DNA of 48,898 nt, taken from Pseudopyrenochaeta lycopersici (lineage: Eukaryota; Ascomycota; Dothideomycetes; Pleosporales; Pseudopyrenochaetaceae). The notes under the pieces were generated by a model. That model made no database searches. It was not told the DNA's origin and worked only from the letters and a program-made list of their open reading frames with translations. The stretch covers positions 1 to 48,898 of the forward strand of contig NHZP01000120.1 in the NCBI GenBank assembly GCA_003313425.1. The letters run 5' to 3'. A program made the translations under genes and the position numbers. This document shows, piece by piece, positions 39,790 through 48,898 of the stretch; position 1 is the stretch's first letter, and each line of letters opens with the position of its first letter.

Positions 39790-41015
39790 TTAGAAATCTG
39801 CACCAGTGAAGTCTAAATCTGCACCAAACTCCAAATCTGGTCTAGCTGAGTCGCCATTACACGCTGACTCAACCCCCACCTGGCAAATCCCTGCCTGCCC
39901 AAGTCTACCACCTTCCTGGCCTCGCTGTGCCTCCCTCTTCGCCACTGGTTGCGCCTCCTCAGAGCTTTGGTCTTGTATCGTCTGTCCGATGAAGATTCCA
40001 TCTGCCACCCCGCCAATACCCTCACTTACACCCTCAACCACCCCACCAACACGACTACCTCGCCCGCGTCCACCACGTCCCCGGCCTCGCTGCGGCTCCC
40101 TCTTGGCCACTGGCTGCGCCTCCTGAGAGGTCTGGTCTTGGATTGTCTGTCCGATGAAAATTGCGTCTGCTGCGCCGCCAATCCCCTCACTTACGCCCTC
40201 CACAACACCGCCAACACGACTACCTCGCCCGCGTCCACCACGTCCCCGGCCTCGCTGCGGCTCCCTCTTCGCAACTGGCTGCGATTCCTGAGAGGTCTGG
40301 TCTTGGATCGTCTGCCCAATGAAAATAGCATCTGCTGTACCGCCGATACCTTCAGTTACGCCCTCAACGACGTCGCCAATACGACCAGCTCGCCCGCGTC
40401 CACCACGTCCTCGGCCTCGCTGTGGCTCTCTCTTCGCTACTGGCTGCGATTCCTCAGACGTCTGGTCTTGGATCGTCTGTCCGATGAAGATTCCATCTGC
40501 CACCCCGCCGATACCTTCAGTTACACCCTCAACAACACCGCCAACACGACCCGCCCGGCCACGTCCACCGCGGCCCCGGCCTCGCTGTGGCTCTCTCTTC
40601 GCCACTGGCTGCGCCTCTTGAGATGTCTGGTCCTGGATCGTCTGCCCGATGAAAATTGCGTCTGCTGCGCCGCCAATCCCCTCAGTTACACCCTCAACAA
40701 CACCGCCAACACGACCCGCCCGGCCACGTCCACCGCGGCCCCGGCCTCGCTGTGGCTCTCTCTTTGCAACCGCCTGGGCCTCCTCAGAACTCTGGTCTCG
40801 GATTGTCTGGCTCCTGATGCTGTTAGTAACCTAGTATATTGTTCGCTGTGTGGGACCTACAGATCATCAACACCTGCAGGTACATCAAGGCCAACCGTGG
40901 TTAGAAGCCCAGACGGGAGGCTATCAGAGAGACCCTCTGAGAGGACAACAGGTGCGGCATTAGCAGTCATGCCTGCAGTAAACGCCAAAATGGCCGCGAC
41001 CGTTGATGCTCGCAT
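39790..41015 (-). CDS. Secreted repeat protein with Lys-Arg cleavage sites (Kex2-processed type), 392 aa, one intron
   Basis: Exon 1 is 40861-41015 and exon 2 is 39790-40813. The 47-nt intron starts GTAGGT, has a perfect TACTAAC branch site (plus 40822-40828) and ends CAG. The join keeps frame and places SQTIRDQSSEEAQ exactly where the repeat unit has GQTIQDQSSEEAQ, which confirms it. Exon 1 encodes a signal peptide (MRASTVAAILAFTAG...ANA). The rest is about five repeats of roughly 54 residues, each with AKREPQRGRGRGGRGR, a Gly/Val part and GQTIQDQTS. Lys-Arg in each unit would be cut by a Kex2-like protease in the secretory path. Products would be Gly/Arg-rich peptides with no Tyr, unlike dikaritin cores. 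Role unknown; signalling, effector or antimicrobial are all possible. Confidence 0.75.
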
Positions 41016-41157
41016 AGTGAACGGGGCTTTGTTAAGGATTGGTAGTCTTGAAGTTAGGGAAAAGAGCGCTGAGTGAAATCATTCACAGAAGATGCGTGTC
41101 TAGAAATGAAATAGAGAGATGCTAATGATATGAGTTCTAATTAGGGTAAAAGATGCT

Positions 41158-41168
41158 TATTTTATATC
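41158..41168 (-). promoter_or_regulatory. Possible TATA box of the repeat-protein gene
   Basis: ATATAAAATAAG on the minus strand, about 150 bases upstream of the ATG at 41015. Confidence 0.35.
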
Positions 41169-41241
41169 CTTTCAAGATACCTCCTATAAGGACGAAAATC
41201 GTGCCCCTAACATGCCAAGCTGCTTGCATCGTTTCGACATG

Positions 41242-41756
41242 TTAGCTACCAAGCCAGACGCATAAACGATAGCCCTTCAAACCTATCTGTTTGTCAGCAA
41301 AAACAATCGTATAATAAGGGAGGCTCTTGAAGAAACTCGTAGGGTTTGTTCTTGGCAGGGACGTCGCGACATAGACGACAACAATGACTAGACCCGCATT
41401 GCCTTGGCATGAACGGTACTTCCCTAGCACCCCCAGTGCACGGCCTATTCGGCATAACGCGGCCGAACTTGACACAATCGCGCTAATTAATCACCACACT
41501 GAACAGAAGGGGGCATAAACGAAGCAGCCGTATTGGGTAACAGGATCAGCGGCTAAGAAACACCTGTCTGGTCTGTGTAGTGTTTCAAAGCCTTCTAGAA
41601 GCTGCTGTAAGTGTCTTAGCGCAGCTCGTGCATTTACTCCGACCTCTAACAGTCTGTGCGTCTCCACTGCACCTCCCTTGGCGAACTGTTTCAACCGCTG
41701 GTTCTCACTTCCCCAACACAGGCCCAACAGTCGGGATTTACTGACATGCTAGTTAC
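41242..41756 (-). pseudogene. Possible decayed gene fragment
   Basis: Two adjoining minus-strand frames (41491-41756 and 41242-41475) have protein-like composition but no good start; one begins at a TTG and the other frame is separate. The first contains ETHRLLEVGVNARAALRHLQ. I recognise no family. It could equally be an exon of an unresolved gene. Confidence 0.2.
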
Positions 41757-42083
41757 TTGGACGTTTAGCTATTCTCGCTATGCTGTTTTGTTGACAACTA
41801 AGGTCTTTGCATGATGCAGCAGGGACGTAGAGAAACGCTAGTGTTAGGTATGCTGTCTTTACCTTGTGCTGCGCTTTACACCAAGTCCGTATGCGATATG
41901 CGGCAGCGAGGTAACGGCTACAAAAAACCGACGCTCTTTCGGCATCTGTCTCTGCTGCATTTCCTTCATCTTTGGATTCGCTGTGCCCCTTTCTCTTTTC
42001 TTTCGTCTATTCTTACCTACCCAGCCTAAACGTCCTGTCCTCCTATTTGTCTATCTATCTCCTCTTACGCCTGCCTACCAAAA

Positions 42084-42887
42084 ATGCACTTCACTTGTCG
42101 TACAGTTCTGATGGCTGGCCTTTTACAGTCTGTAAGAGGCATAGCCATGGATAATCTTACCGTAGAATTCAACACGGCGGTTGCTAGTGGCGGTGTTGGC
42201 ATCCCCGTGGAGCGTGAGTTGCTATCTACGCTGTGCACAGCAACATGACCCTAACACGTAGGCCCCGCAGCCACCATAGATCCTGCCGTGGCTGTAAGGA
42301 TAGGCACAGAGCAGAGGCTTCCTGGCTCCTACACGCTCCTTCTGGTTGATGAGGCCAGATGCAATGCATCCTCTCCGTCTCTTTGCTCTATGCAGTCGGG
42401 TCTGGTGTCCTCCCATCAGCTTACGTTTCTCGCGGGCAAGATGGTGTACGAGCTTGTCAACCCAAAAAAGCCCTCCTCGCAGGCACCTTATGCTATGGAA
42501 TTGCCAACTAGTAACCTGCCTCTACTGGATGGCTCTACACAGCTTCTTCTAAACACAACAGATGGCCAACCTGAGGACCCGGCAGCGTTGTTTGTGGAGC
42601 CGTGGGCTAGCCTACACACCGTCGCAGGGAACGTGTACAATGCACCAAGCAAACAGGAGGTAAAAAGAAGCCTGGAACGATCAAAAAGCAAGAGACCTAC
42701 TAGGACTGGGTCTGAGAAAGCGCGCAAAACTCGGGAGGCTAGGCCCAAGTCAACGAGGCCGGCTATGAATATTACTGTAAACTTTGACAGCGAGAACAAG
42801 AACGAGAATAAGAACCACGGCGAGTTACTACACAGCACACCTCTTGTCTGGCTTTTTGCAGCTCTTACCGTGTTAGTAGCTGTTTAA
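42084..42887 (+). CDS. Secreted protein with possible GPI-anchor signal, 251 aa, one intron
   Basis: Exon 1 is 42084-42213 and exon 2 is 42262-42887. The 48-nt intron has donor GTGAGT, a CCCTAAC branch-like site and acceptor CGTAG; the join is phase 1 and in frame. The ATG opens a secretion-signal-like start (MHFTCRTVLMAGLLQSVRG). The middle has two NxT/S sites, a paired Cys region (ARCNASSPSLC), and a basic Lys/Arg-rich stretch near residues 175-215. The last 17 residues are hydrophobic after a polar Asn/Glu run, as in GPI-anchored proteins. Unknown function; cell-wall or effector-like. The upstream 42000-42080 is pyrimidine rich, a common fungal promoter feature. Confidence 0.7.
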
Positions 42888-43188
42888 ATTACACAGCGTA
42901 GTCTTACAAGCATATTGTGGATAATCTTCCTTGTGTGGTCTTCGCTCAAGACCAGACCCAAAGACTGCATTAGTTCGCGGACGCTTCTACTTAAATATCC
43001 TGCCTATAGACCTTGACAGTCAGCAGCGGAACAACGACAGTATCTCGCATTTAGGCAAGGTTTTTCGGTTAGACGTGGTCCCGGCCACTTAAGAGCCCGT
43101 CCCAAAAACTCAGCTCTTAATAACAGCTACCTATGAGCTTTTTTTTTTGCGTCTGCCGTTAGGGTTAGCTCGTCTTAGCTGCTGCGGC
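42888..43188. other. Intergenic region
   Basis: No gene seen. Contains a hairpin GAGCYYGT...AGCTC around 43093-43141 followed by a T tract (43141-43149). Confidence 0.4.
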
Positions 43189-43719
43189 TTAAGGGATGGA
43201 ACCTTTGTCGTAGATGTCACCAATCCACCACCGCCCCCTATGCGCAGACTGAGAACCATGCAAATATTCCTTTAAGGCCTCTACTCGATGGTTGCACGCC
43301 ATAGGTTCTGCCCTCTGTCCAACAACGCTACTCCAGTCTTCGAACGATGGCCAATCCGCATCATCTCCTCCCTCAGTTCGCTGGCCACTACGATCGCTCG
43401 GAACTCCGCTTTCTCTCAGCCTGAGATAGTCAAGCATCTGGTGCACTTGCGCTTTTGTGCAAGCAACCCGCAGTCGGCGGCTTTCATTTCTGCGAAGGAC
43501 GCCTACTTCTCTGAATGTCTGGCAGAGGCGGCGCTTGTGGTGTTCGTTGATGGACCGGTTGGTGCCAGTCGTCTACTCTGAAGTAAGCACATCGATTGGA
43601 AACCTAGCAGTAGCCAGTCGATATGGCTCAGCCTGCTCGTGAACGGAGTCTACATCTTTCACCTCTACTCGTTGCTTCTTCCTTCCCTTAACAGCCGTTT
43701 TATCGCCTTTGCGTTTCAT
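43189..43719 (-). pseudogene. Small gene with one in-frame stop, distantly DUF3723-like
   Basis: An ATG at 43719 opens a frame with a basic Lys/Arg start (MKRKGDKTAVKGRKKQR). It reaches a single TAG about 49 codons in, then stays open in the same frame to the stop at 43189 (177 codons in all). After the TAG comes HHKRRLCQTFREVGVLRRN, which recalls the start of the fungal DUF3723 family (order: conserved N-terminal Arg-Leu-x-x-x-Phe and Gly-Leu/Arg-Arg). The match is from memory of the pattern and weak. The single stop could be a recent mutation. Confidence 0.4.
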
Positions 43720-44329
43720 AGGAGCGGTTTTTGTATAATAGAGCCTAGGAAAATAGCTTCTTATGGAATAGGCACGCTATAGAGTGGTAGGTGGGAAGGC
43801 TATATAAAGTTTTGAAGTTCGCGAAGCTACGTTGTTCGCACAGGCATCTTGCCCCTAGGGGCAGGCATTACTTCCCACGCTTGTTAACCCCCCTAGGGTC
43901 TTGCCCCCGGAGGCCAACTCAATTCTTGCCCCTGGGGGCAACCTAACATAACCCTAAAGGTACAGTTTAGGTACATAGTATGATGCTGCAGGGGATACGT
44001 GTCGAGATTAACGACTGCAGTACCATGCTGCTTGCAGACCAAGACGCCAAAGTCTTCAAGAAAGCATTATCAAGTAGTTCTAAGCCTTTGTCTACCTGTC
44101 CGAAGGTTAAGGATGCGTATTCTACACGAGTAGCAATAGAATTACAATGACATCGCGTAATGTAAGCAACCGTATATTTTGATCAATGTCTTCGCTCCTT
44201 CTCGTAACAGTACATTTTTAAGGGTACTTATTAGAAGAACTAGGGCTGATATGCTGCAGCATCATTGTACTCTAGCTACTTGGTAGAGATCTAGCGTCGT
44301 TATGACGACCCCAAAAGTACTCTAAAATC
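43720..44329. other. Intergenic region with GC-rich palindromes
   Basis: No gene seen. See the separate entry for the palindromes at 43849-43941. Confidence 0.5.
43849..43941. repeat. Cluster of TTGCCCC/GGGGCAA palindromes
   Basis: TTGCCCCTAGGGGCAG (43849-43864), CCCCCCTAGGG (about 43888-43898), TTGCCCCCGGAGGCCAA (43901-43917) and CTTGCCCCTGGGGGCAA (43925-43941) are four versions of one dyad in 93 bases. Confidence 0.7.
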
Positions 44330-47300
44330 TTAGTACTCTAAGCGTGCCTTTTGTAGCATTTGCGTCCATACCCAAAGCTGTCGCAGCATCTCAGTACCTT
44401 CAACGTTGGCAACAACCAACTTCCTACATAGCCACATGGTCACGTCAACATCGTCCAGGTCACGGTACTCCTCCTCACCCTCCTCTTCTATCGTTGTCAA
44501 CAAGTCGAAGGCGTACCTTGTATCGGTACATTGGTATAGCCCGACAACTGTATCGTATACCAAGCGCCCGTATTGACAACGTTCCAGAGGTTGCTCTCTC
44601 CAGACTCCGTCGCTTGATTTTGCCCACCTGTCACAAATTTCTCGAGGCACAGCGCACCTCGCACAACCACCTTTCGCTTTGAAACCTTCAAGAAAGATGG
44701 CTTCGCCCATGCGGATCGACCGCTGTGTTAATCCCCCGCGCCTACAGTTGCTCAAACTGTGATTGATCTTGGTATCTTCGAGCCCGCGTCCAGCACAGAA
44801 TCCACATTTTCCCATCCACCACTTCAACGTGTTGTGCCAGCCCTGTACTTCATCGTCGTTGTCCCAGCCGTAACCACATAGCAGTGGGGAGATTACGCTT
44901 GAATTAGGGCTCTTTGTCGCTGATGGCTGGGATCGTCTGAAGTTGAAAGCACTTATAAGCATTTCAAACACGAAAAGAAGCCTCAAGACTGCACTGCCAC
45001 CCAGAGAGACGCGTTGCCGGAACCAGAACTCTACCTGATTCTTCGCCATGATATCTACTCCGTTCTCCTCACTAAGTCTTTCCATCAAAAAGGCTCCAAG
45101 GATGTGTTCATCGTAAGCACAAAGTGCAGCAATAGTCCTCTTTACTACCAGCTTCATTTGGCATTTCCCATCCCCGTCAAGCGACTTCTCCGCCTGCTCT
45201 CTCCAATAACTTCTTTCGGCCTCGTGCTTGGCGTCACCTAGCCGGACGCCTGTAATGATATCTGCACACACAAATTCAGTCATGGAGCATAAATCGCACC
45301 AGCTAGCACCCCTTGAGCGCCGTGGAAGCTCGAGCGCTTGAAGCCAATCGAAAATTTGTCGAGCTCTTGCGGAGCTACGGTGACGGTTGCAGTGCTCAAG
45401 TAGGTGATCGGGCTCCATCTTCCCACTGTCCGCGTAACAAAGCTGGCAGCCAACGTTTCTCCAGCGTACGAACTCTTTATCTATACCGTGCAGCCGGTGG
45501 CGGGAATCAAAGCGTCTGTTGAGTTCTGCTTCTTCGCTCGTGATGTGGGCCAAAATCTTTTTCCTCTCCTCGATCACTCTGTCGCGCTCGAAGTGACTTG
45601 GGCGACTAAAGATAGGCATACAACCTAGCCATGCTTGTTTTAGTGTGCTTTTGTAAAAGGCAACTTCGACTTCCTTCGCCCACGGGCCTTGGCCGATCTT
45701 GTGTGGCATGGGCTTGAGGAGGGCTTGCTCATTCGGTGGGGATGAATCTATGCCCGTTCGCTGAGTGGTACAACGCCGTTTTGGAGAACTATCGCTGGAA
45801 GAAGACGGCACCTTACGCTTTTGACCTTCGATCGTCTCGATACAGGCGTTGTGAGCTGCTGGTTCTAGCTGCAGAAACTTGTGCCACTCGTTCGATGCCC
45901 ATTCGTAAATATTGAGCAGCGCAGGTTGAAGCGTATCCGGGAATGCACCGTCAATTCCATATGACATGCCTCTTTGCAGTGGTCTGTGCCCACTCTGCCA
46001 TGCATATGCTACATTCGGATCTGCCTTTGTGCTTCGGTCGTCATGCCTGTTGAAAGGTTCTGATATGTGTCGAATATGTTTATCGGTTACTGCAATCACT
46101 AGCTGTCGATATGTCCTAACGCTCAATCGGAAACCCACAGTGCTCGTGGTTTGACGCTCGAGTGCCTTCGTAAGCACCGACGTCTTCAATGGCTCTTTTG
46201 GAACAGTCGGCAATGAAAAGAGAAGCGTGCTATCGATGTCCCCTGCGTGGAACTCTCGATGGAGCATGCATACAAATGGCCGAATGAACACAAGATAATA
46301 GTAGAGAAGCCGACCAACTTCATCTGGCATGAATCTCACCACGTAGAACTCATGATTGGTCGAGCGCCGGGACTTGGCGTGCCTGAAGATCAGCGCCATC
46401 TTACGTGAATATACACACACACCACGAGATGTCGAAGATCCGTTGCAGTGCTCGAGCGCTGACAGTTCTGTTCCCCTTGGAGCCTGTCCTCCCAGCAAAT
46501 ACAGCGACAACATCATCAGCTCGGTCATTTGACTGTATAGCTCTAGGTACCGGCGGACCGCTTGGTCGTCCCAGTCATCATCAGCCAGCAGTCCATTAAC
46601 CGTCGCCAAGGAAGCCCTGCGAGATAGCTCTAGGTACGATTCTGAGAGGCCATTCGCACTGTCAGTCACGAAGGAATAGCCGGCGGAAGTATCAGCAAGA
46701 TGGTCACGAATGCTACCCAGATCGATTGGCGGACTCCAACCATACATAAGTTCACTGCATACTGCCAAAGTGTCCTGAATAGAGTCGTGGCTGATCTGAC
46801 GGAACTTCGCCATGGAAAGGCTATGTTTTTCCCAAGAGACGACCTGGCCGTCTTGGCTCCAAGTCACGCGGAATGAGGGCCCTTCTGAGCGACTGCTTAC
46901 CCTCCCGTAATCGCGTAGGCTAAGAAGCTCATTCATTGGCGTTGGCGATCCCAGGCACAAATTTTTTCCACGGGCCTGATTGAGGAGCTCCACTTGTCCA
47001 TGGCGTGGTCTAACGCTCCAACCCAGGCCAACATGAGCAAACCGAGGAAGAGTAGCTTCGAGGATAATCATTCGAACGCAATAGATCATGGCAGACAATT
47101 TTGACGTATAATTCCCCGCGCGTTCGAATGTAGAGCCACCTTGAGTCAAGCCAAGAACACCGCTGGAGTATATCAGAAGGGTGGAGGACGGCGTGCCATC
47201 CTCATATTCCTCTGTTGATAGAAAATATACAAAGCGGAAGAGCATATCTTCCAGTAGGCTACTCCATGTCGCCTCCTTTTTTTCAAAGGGTTGAGGAGTT

Positions 47301-48723
47301 TCATGATCCCTTCTCGAATCCAGAGCACTTGCAGCGTGGCCATACTAGTGGACTGGCGGCGCTTCATGCGCTCAGCCCGGGAAAGAGCTTCTCTGCCATT
47401 CCTTTTCGAGAAACTATGACTTTTGGAAGGCTCCTCAAATTCTGATGCAGTCATCAGTAGACTTTCTGCTGATTCGAACTCTTCCTCACCATCGTCTGTG
47501 ATGACGGAGGCAGACTCGTCGCTCTCATCTTCCGAAATCGATTCCCAGGTTTCCAAGTTTGGAGGGCCTGATTTTAATTGGTATGCGCGCGGCTCTGCCT
47601 CCTTCGTCTTCATCTCGGGCATAAGGGACCATGCCTGGTCAAACCACAGTTGGTGCAGCGACTCATCTTGCTCTTTGGGAAGAGACCTGCGTAGAAGGTT
47701 TTGTCGTGCGCACTTGTCCAGCCTCCAGAAGCGCACACAGAAACAGAAAACCATCTTGAAGATCCTTCTGTATCTTTGGGTAGTTGCCTTGCGACCAACC
47801 AACTCGAAAGGCGCCTTGTACGTGCGATCGGGGTATGAACTACGAAGCAGACACCGGATTGAAACATCGGTATAGCGGACTGTGTCTTCACATCGATCAA
47901 AGACTTGGTCTAGCGCTGCGACTAGAAGGCTTAGTCTATACTCATCTTCCTTGCAGCTGTACAGATCCACGCCTCCGTAGAGTCCGAGGTGCAGATTCCG
48001 CACCGTGACGACGGGGATCTGCGCGAGCTGCACGAGGAGCCTGCGCTCTGCACCAGCGAAGGTTTCCGCCCATCCAGTGCGTCGCATCCAGTTCGTGTTC
48101 AAAGCCATGTCGCAACCGCCAAGGTCATTGGTTGCATTTCGTTCGACGACGATTCATGCGTTCAAGTTCTTTAAGATGTAGCTGTTCGAGGCGCTGCAGC
48201 GCGGTGCAGAGGTCTGTTGCAAGCTGCTGTCGACGACAGAACTGCGAGTAGCAGATGTACGATCCTGTTTCACAATCCAATAACCGTACGCCCCATTATG
48301 GTCCCAGCTTTGGAGCATCAGGCCTCGGCTGACATGATCGTGGAGCCATGTCAAGGACTTGCGCTTCACGCCGTGCTTAGCAGATAAATGGCGACCCATA
48401 AGGTCGATGCTCGTCGTCTTAATGGCCACAATGCTTACACGCATTTCCAAGGTGAATTGGCAAGATAGGGATGGGGCGGAGAGTGGTCTGGTCGCAGGCG
48501 GAGCTCTCTTGGGCCTAGGATGTTGTACGGTTTGAGAAGTTCGCGTAGCTGCTTCGTTATATACCTGGAATGGTTGTGTTTTTTCAACCACATGATCAGC
48601 GATGGACTTGCTGGTGCCATGCAGAGCAAATTTGCACAGGCGACAGATGATGACTGGCTCAGGCTCGTTGACGTGGAGATTGAGCTGCTCGAGGAGCTCT
48701 CTTAATCCGAGTTGAGCCGTCAT
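44330..48723 (-). pseudogene. Telomere-linked OrsD / recombinase-like / zinc-finger gene, broken by frameshifts
   Basis: Three consecutive minus-strand frames make one protein of about 1450 residues. 48723-48154 starts with a C2H2 region of the OrsD family (VIICRLCKFAL; RHLSAKHGVKRK). The expected piece between them, with SPPHPYLA, is in another frame at 48629-48435, so two compensating shifts are present. 48108-47173 has the conserved TDVSIRCLLRS and APFELVGR blocks. 47245-44330 contains GGQAPRGTEL, GHRPLQRGMSYG and four C-x2-C clusters. The RGTE Arg and later His...Arg...Tyr recall tyrosine recombinases. Similar proteins sit at fungal telomeres next to RecQ-type helicases; no helicase is present here. 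The second shift lies in the T7 run at 47277-47283, where one more base would restore the frame. Confidence 0.65.
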
Positions 48724-48898
48724 AGCAGCTCTACGGCCAGTAAGAAGTACGAGGAGTACGCAGTAAGATAGAGCTAATCAGTAAGCTGTAGTAGTCGGGA
48801 GAAGGATGTTCGTGATAAGTTGGCAAGCAAAAGCGCGTTGACGCGTAACATGTGTGCGCGTAGAGAGGTCGCATGAGATGCGGGGTTTGGCTGGAAGA
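48724..48898. other. Upstream of the OrsD-type gene
   Basis: No gene or clear promoter motif seen before the window ends. Confidence 0.4.

Noticed and set aside
39949..41076. 375-aa plus-strand frame over the repeat-protein gene
   Set aside because: It arises because the repeat is open on both strands. The minus strand has the signal peptide, the intron with a branch site and the processing sites.

Overview
The window has two parts that meet at position 35744/35745. Bases 1-35744 are a head-to-tail array of 23 units (U0 to U22, U0 cut by the left edge). Complete units are only 1556-1607 bp long. Each is bounded by the same stem-loop (arms CAACTTTCTAGTG / CACTAGAAAGTTG around a loop containing GGAATCATATATA). 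Each carries one gene on the minus strand, its own TATA box and usually a CCAAT box. This is the layout expected of circular single-stranded-DNA virus segments joined at their replication origin. One segment (U12, repeated as U19) encodes a basic-N-terminus protein that looks like a small ssDNA-virus capsid protein. The 23 units represent 19 different segment types. No replication initiator (HUH endonuclease plus helicase) is visible, so it must lie on a segment not captured here, in trans, or be unrecognisable.

Fourteen of the 19 segment types encode members of one divergent protein family (about 240 aa, one intron at a fixed phase-1 position, usually a C-x-C-x5-C-x2-C cluster and a SDAVG-like C-terminal motif). 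Five types encode something else: the capsid-like protein (U12/U19), a predicted type I membrane protein (U4), a charged spliced protein with nuclear-localisation-like clusters (U5), a 262-aa protein (U6) and a 213-aa protein with a basic N-terminus (U17). U1 is a second copy of U14 differing only by single-base indels. U13, U16 and U18 are three copies of one segment. U2 is a decayed family member.

At 35745 the array stops inside the origin loop, after GAAAGGAA, and continues directly into CCCTAACCCTAACCCC. These are telomere repeats oriented as the left end of a chromosome running rightward. The array therefore sits distal to a host telomere, joined at the point where a rolling-circle initiator would be expected to cut.

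Bases 35760-48898 are host subtelomere. They begin with about 4 kb of AT-rich, G-poor DNA with a degenerate repeat of about 81 bp, a 15-bp minisatellite and coding relics. Then come a secreted repeat protein with Lys-Arg sites (39790-41015), a secreted protein with a possible GPI-type tail (42084-42887), a small broken gene (43189-43719), GC-rich palindromes, and a large broken OrsD / recombinase-like / zinc-finger gene of the kind linked to fungal telomeres (44330-48723). TTAGGG repeats, 47-48-nt introns with fungal-type branch sites, OrsD homology and a Kex2-like repeat protein point to a filamentous fungus, probably an ascomycete; the species cannot be told.

Overall the window looks like a multipartite ssDNA virus, or virus-derived minicircle system, of a fungus captured as a concatemer on a chromosome end.
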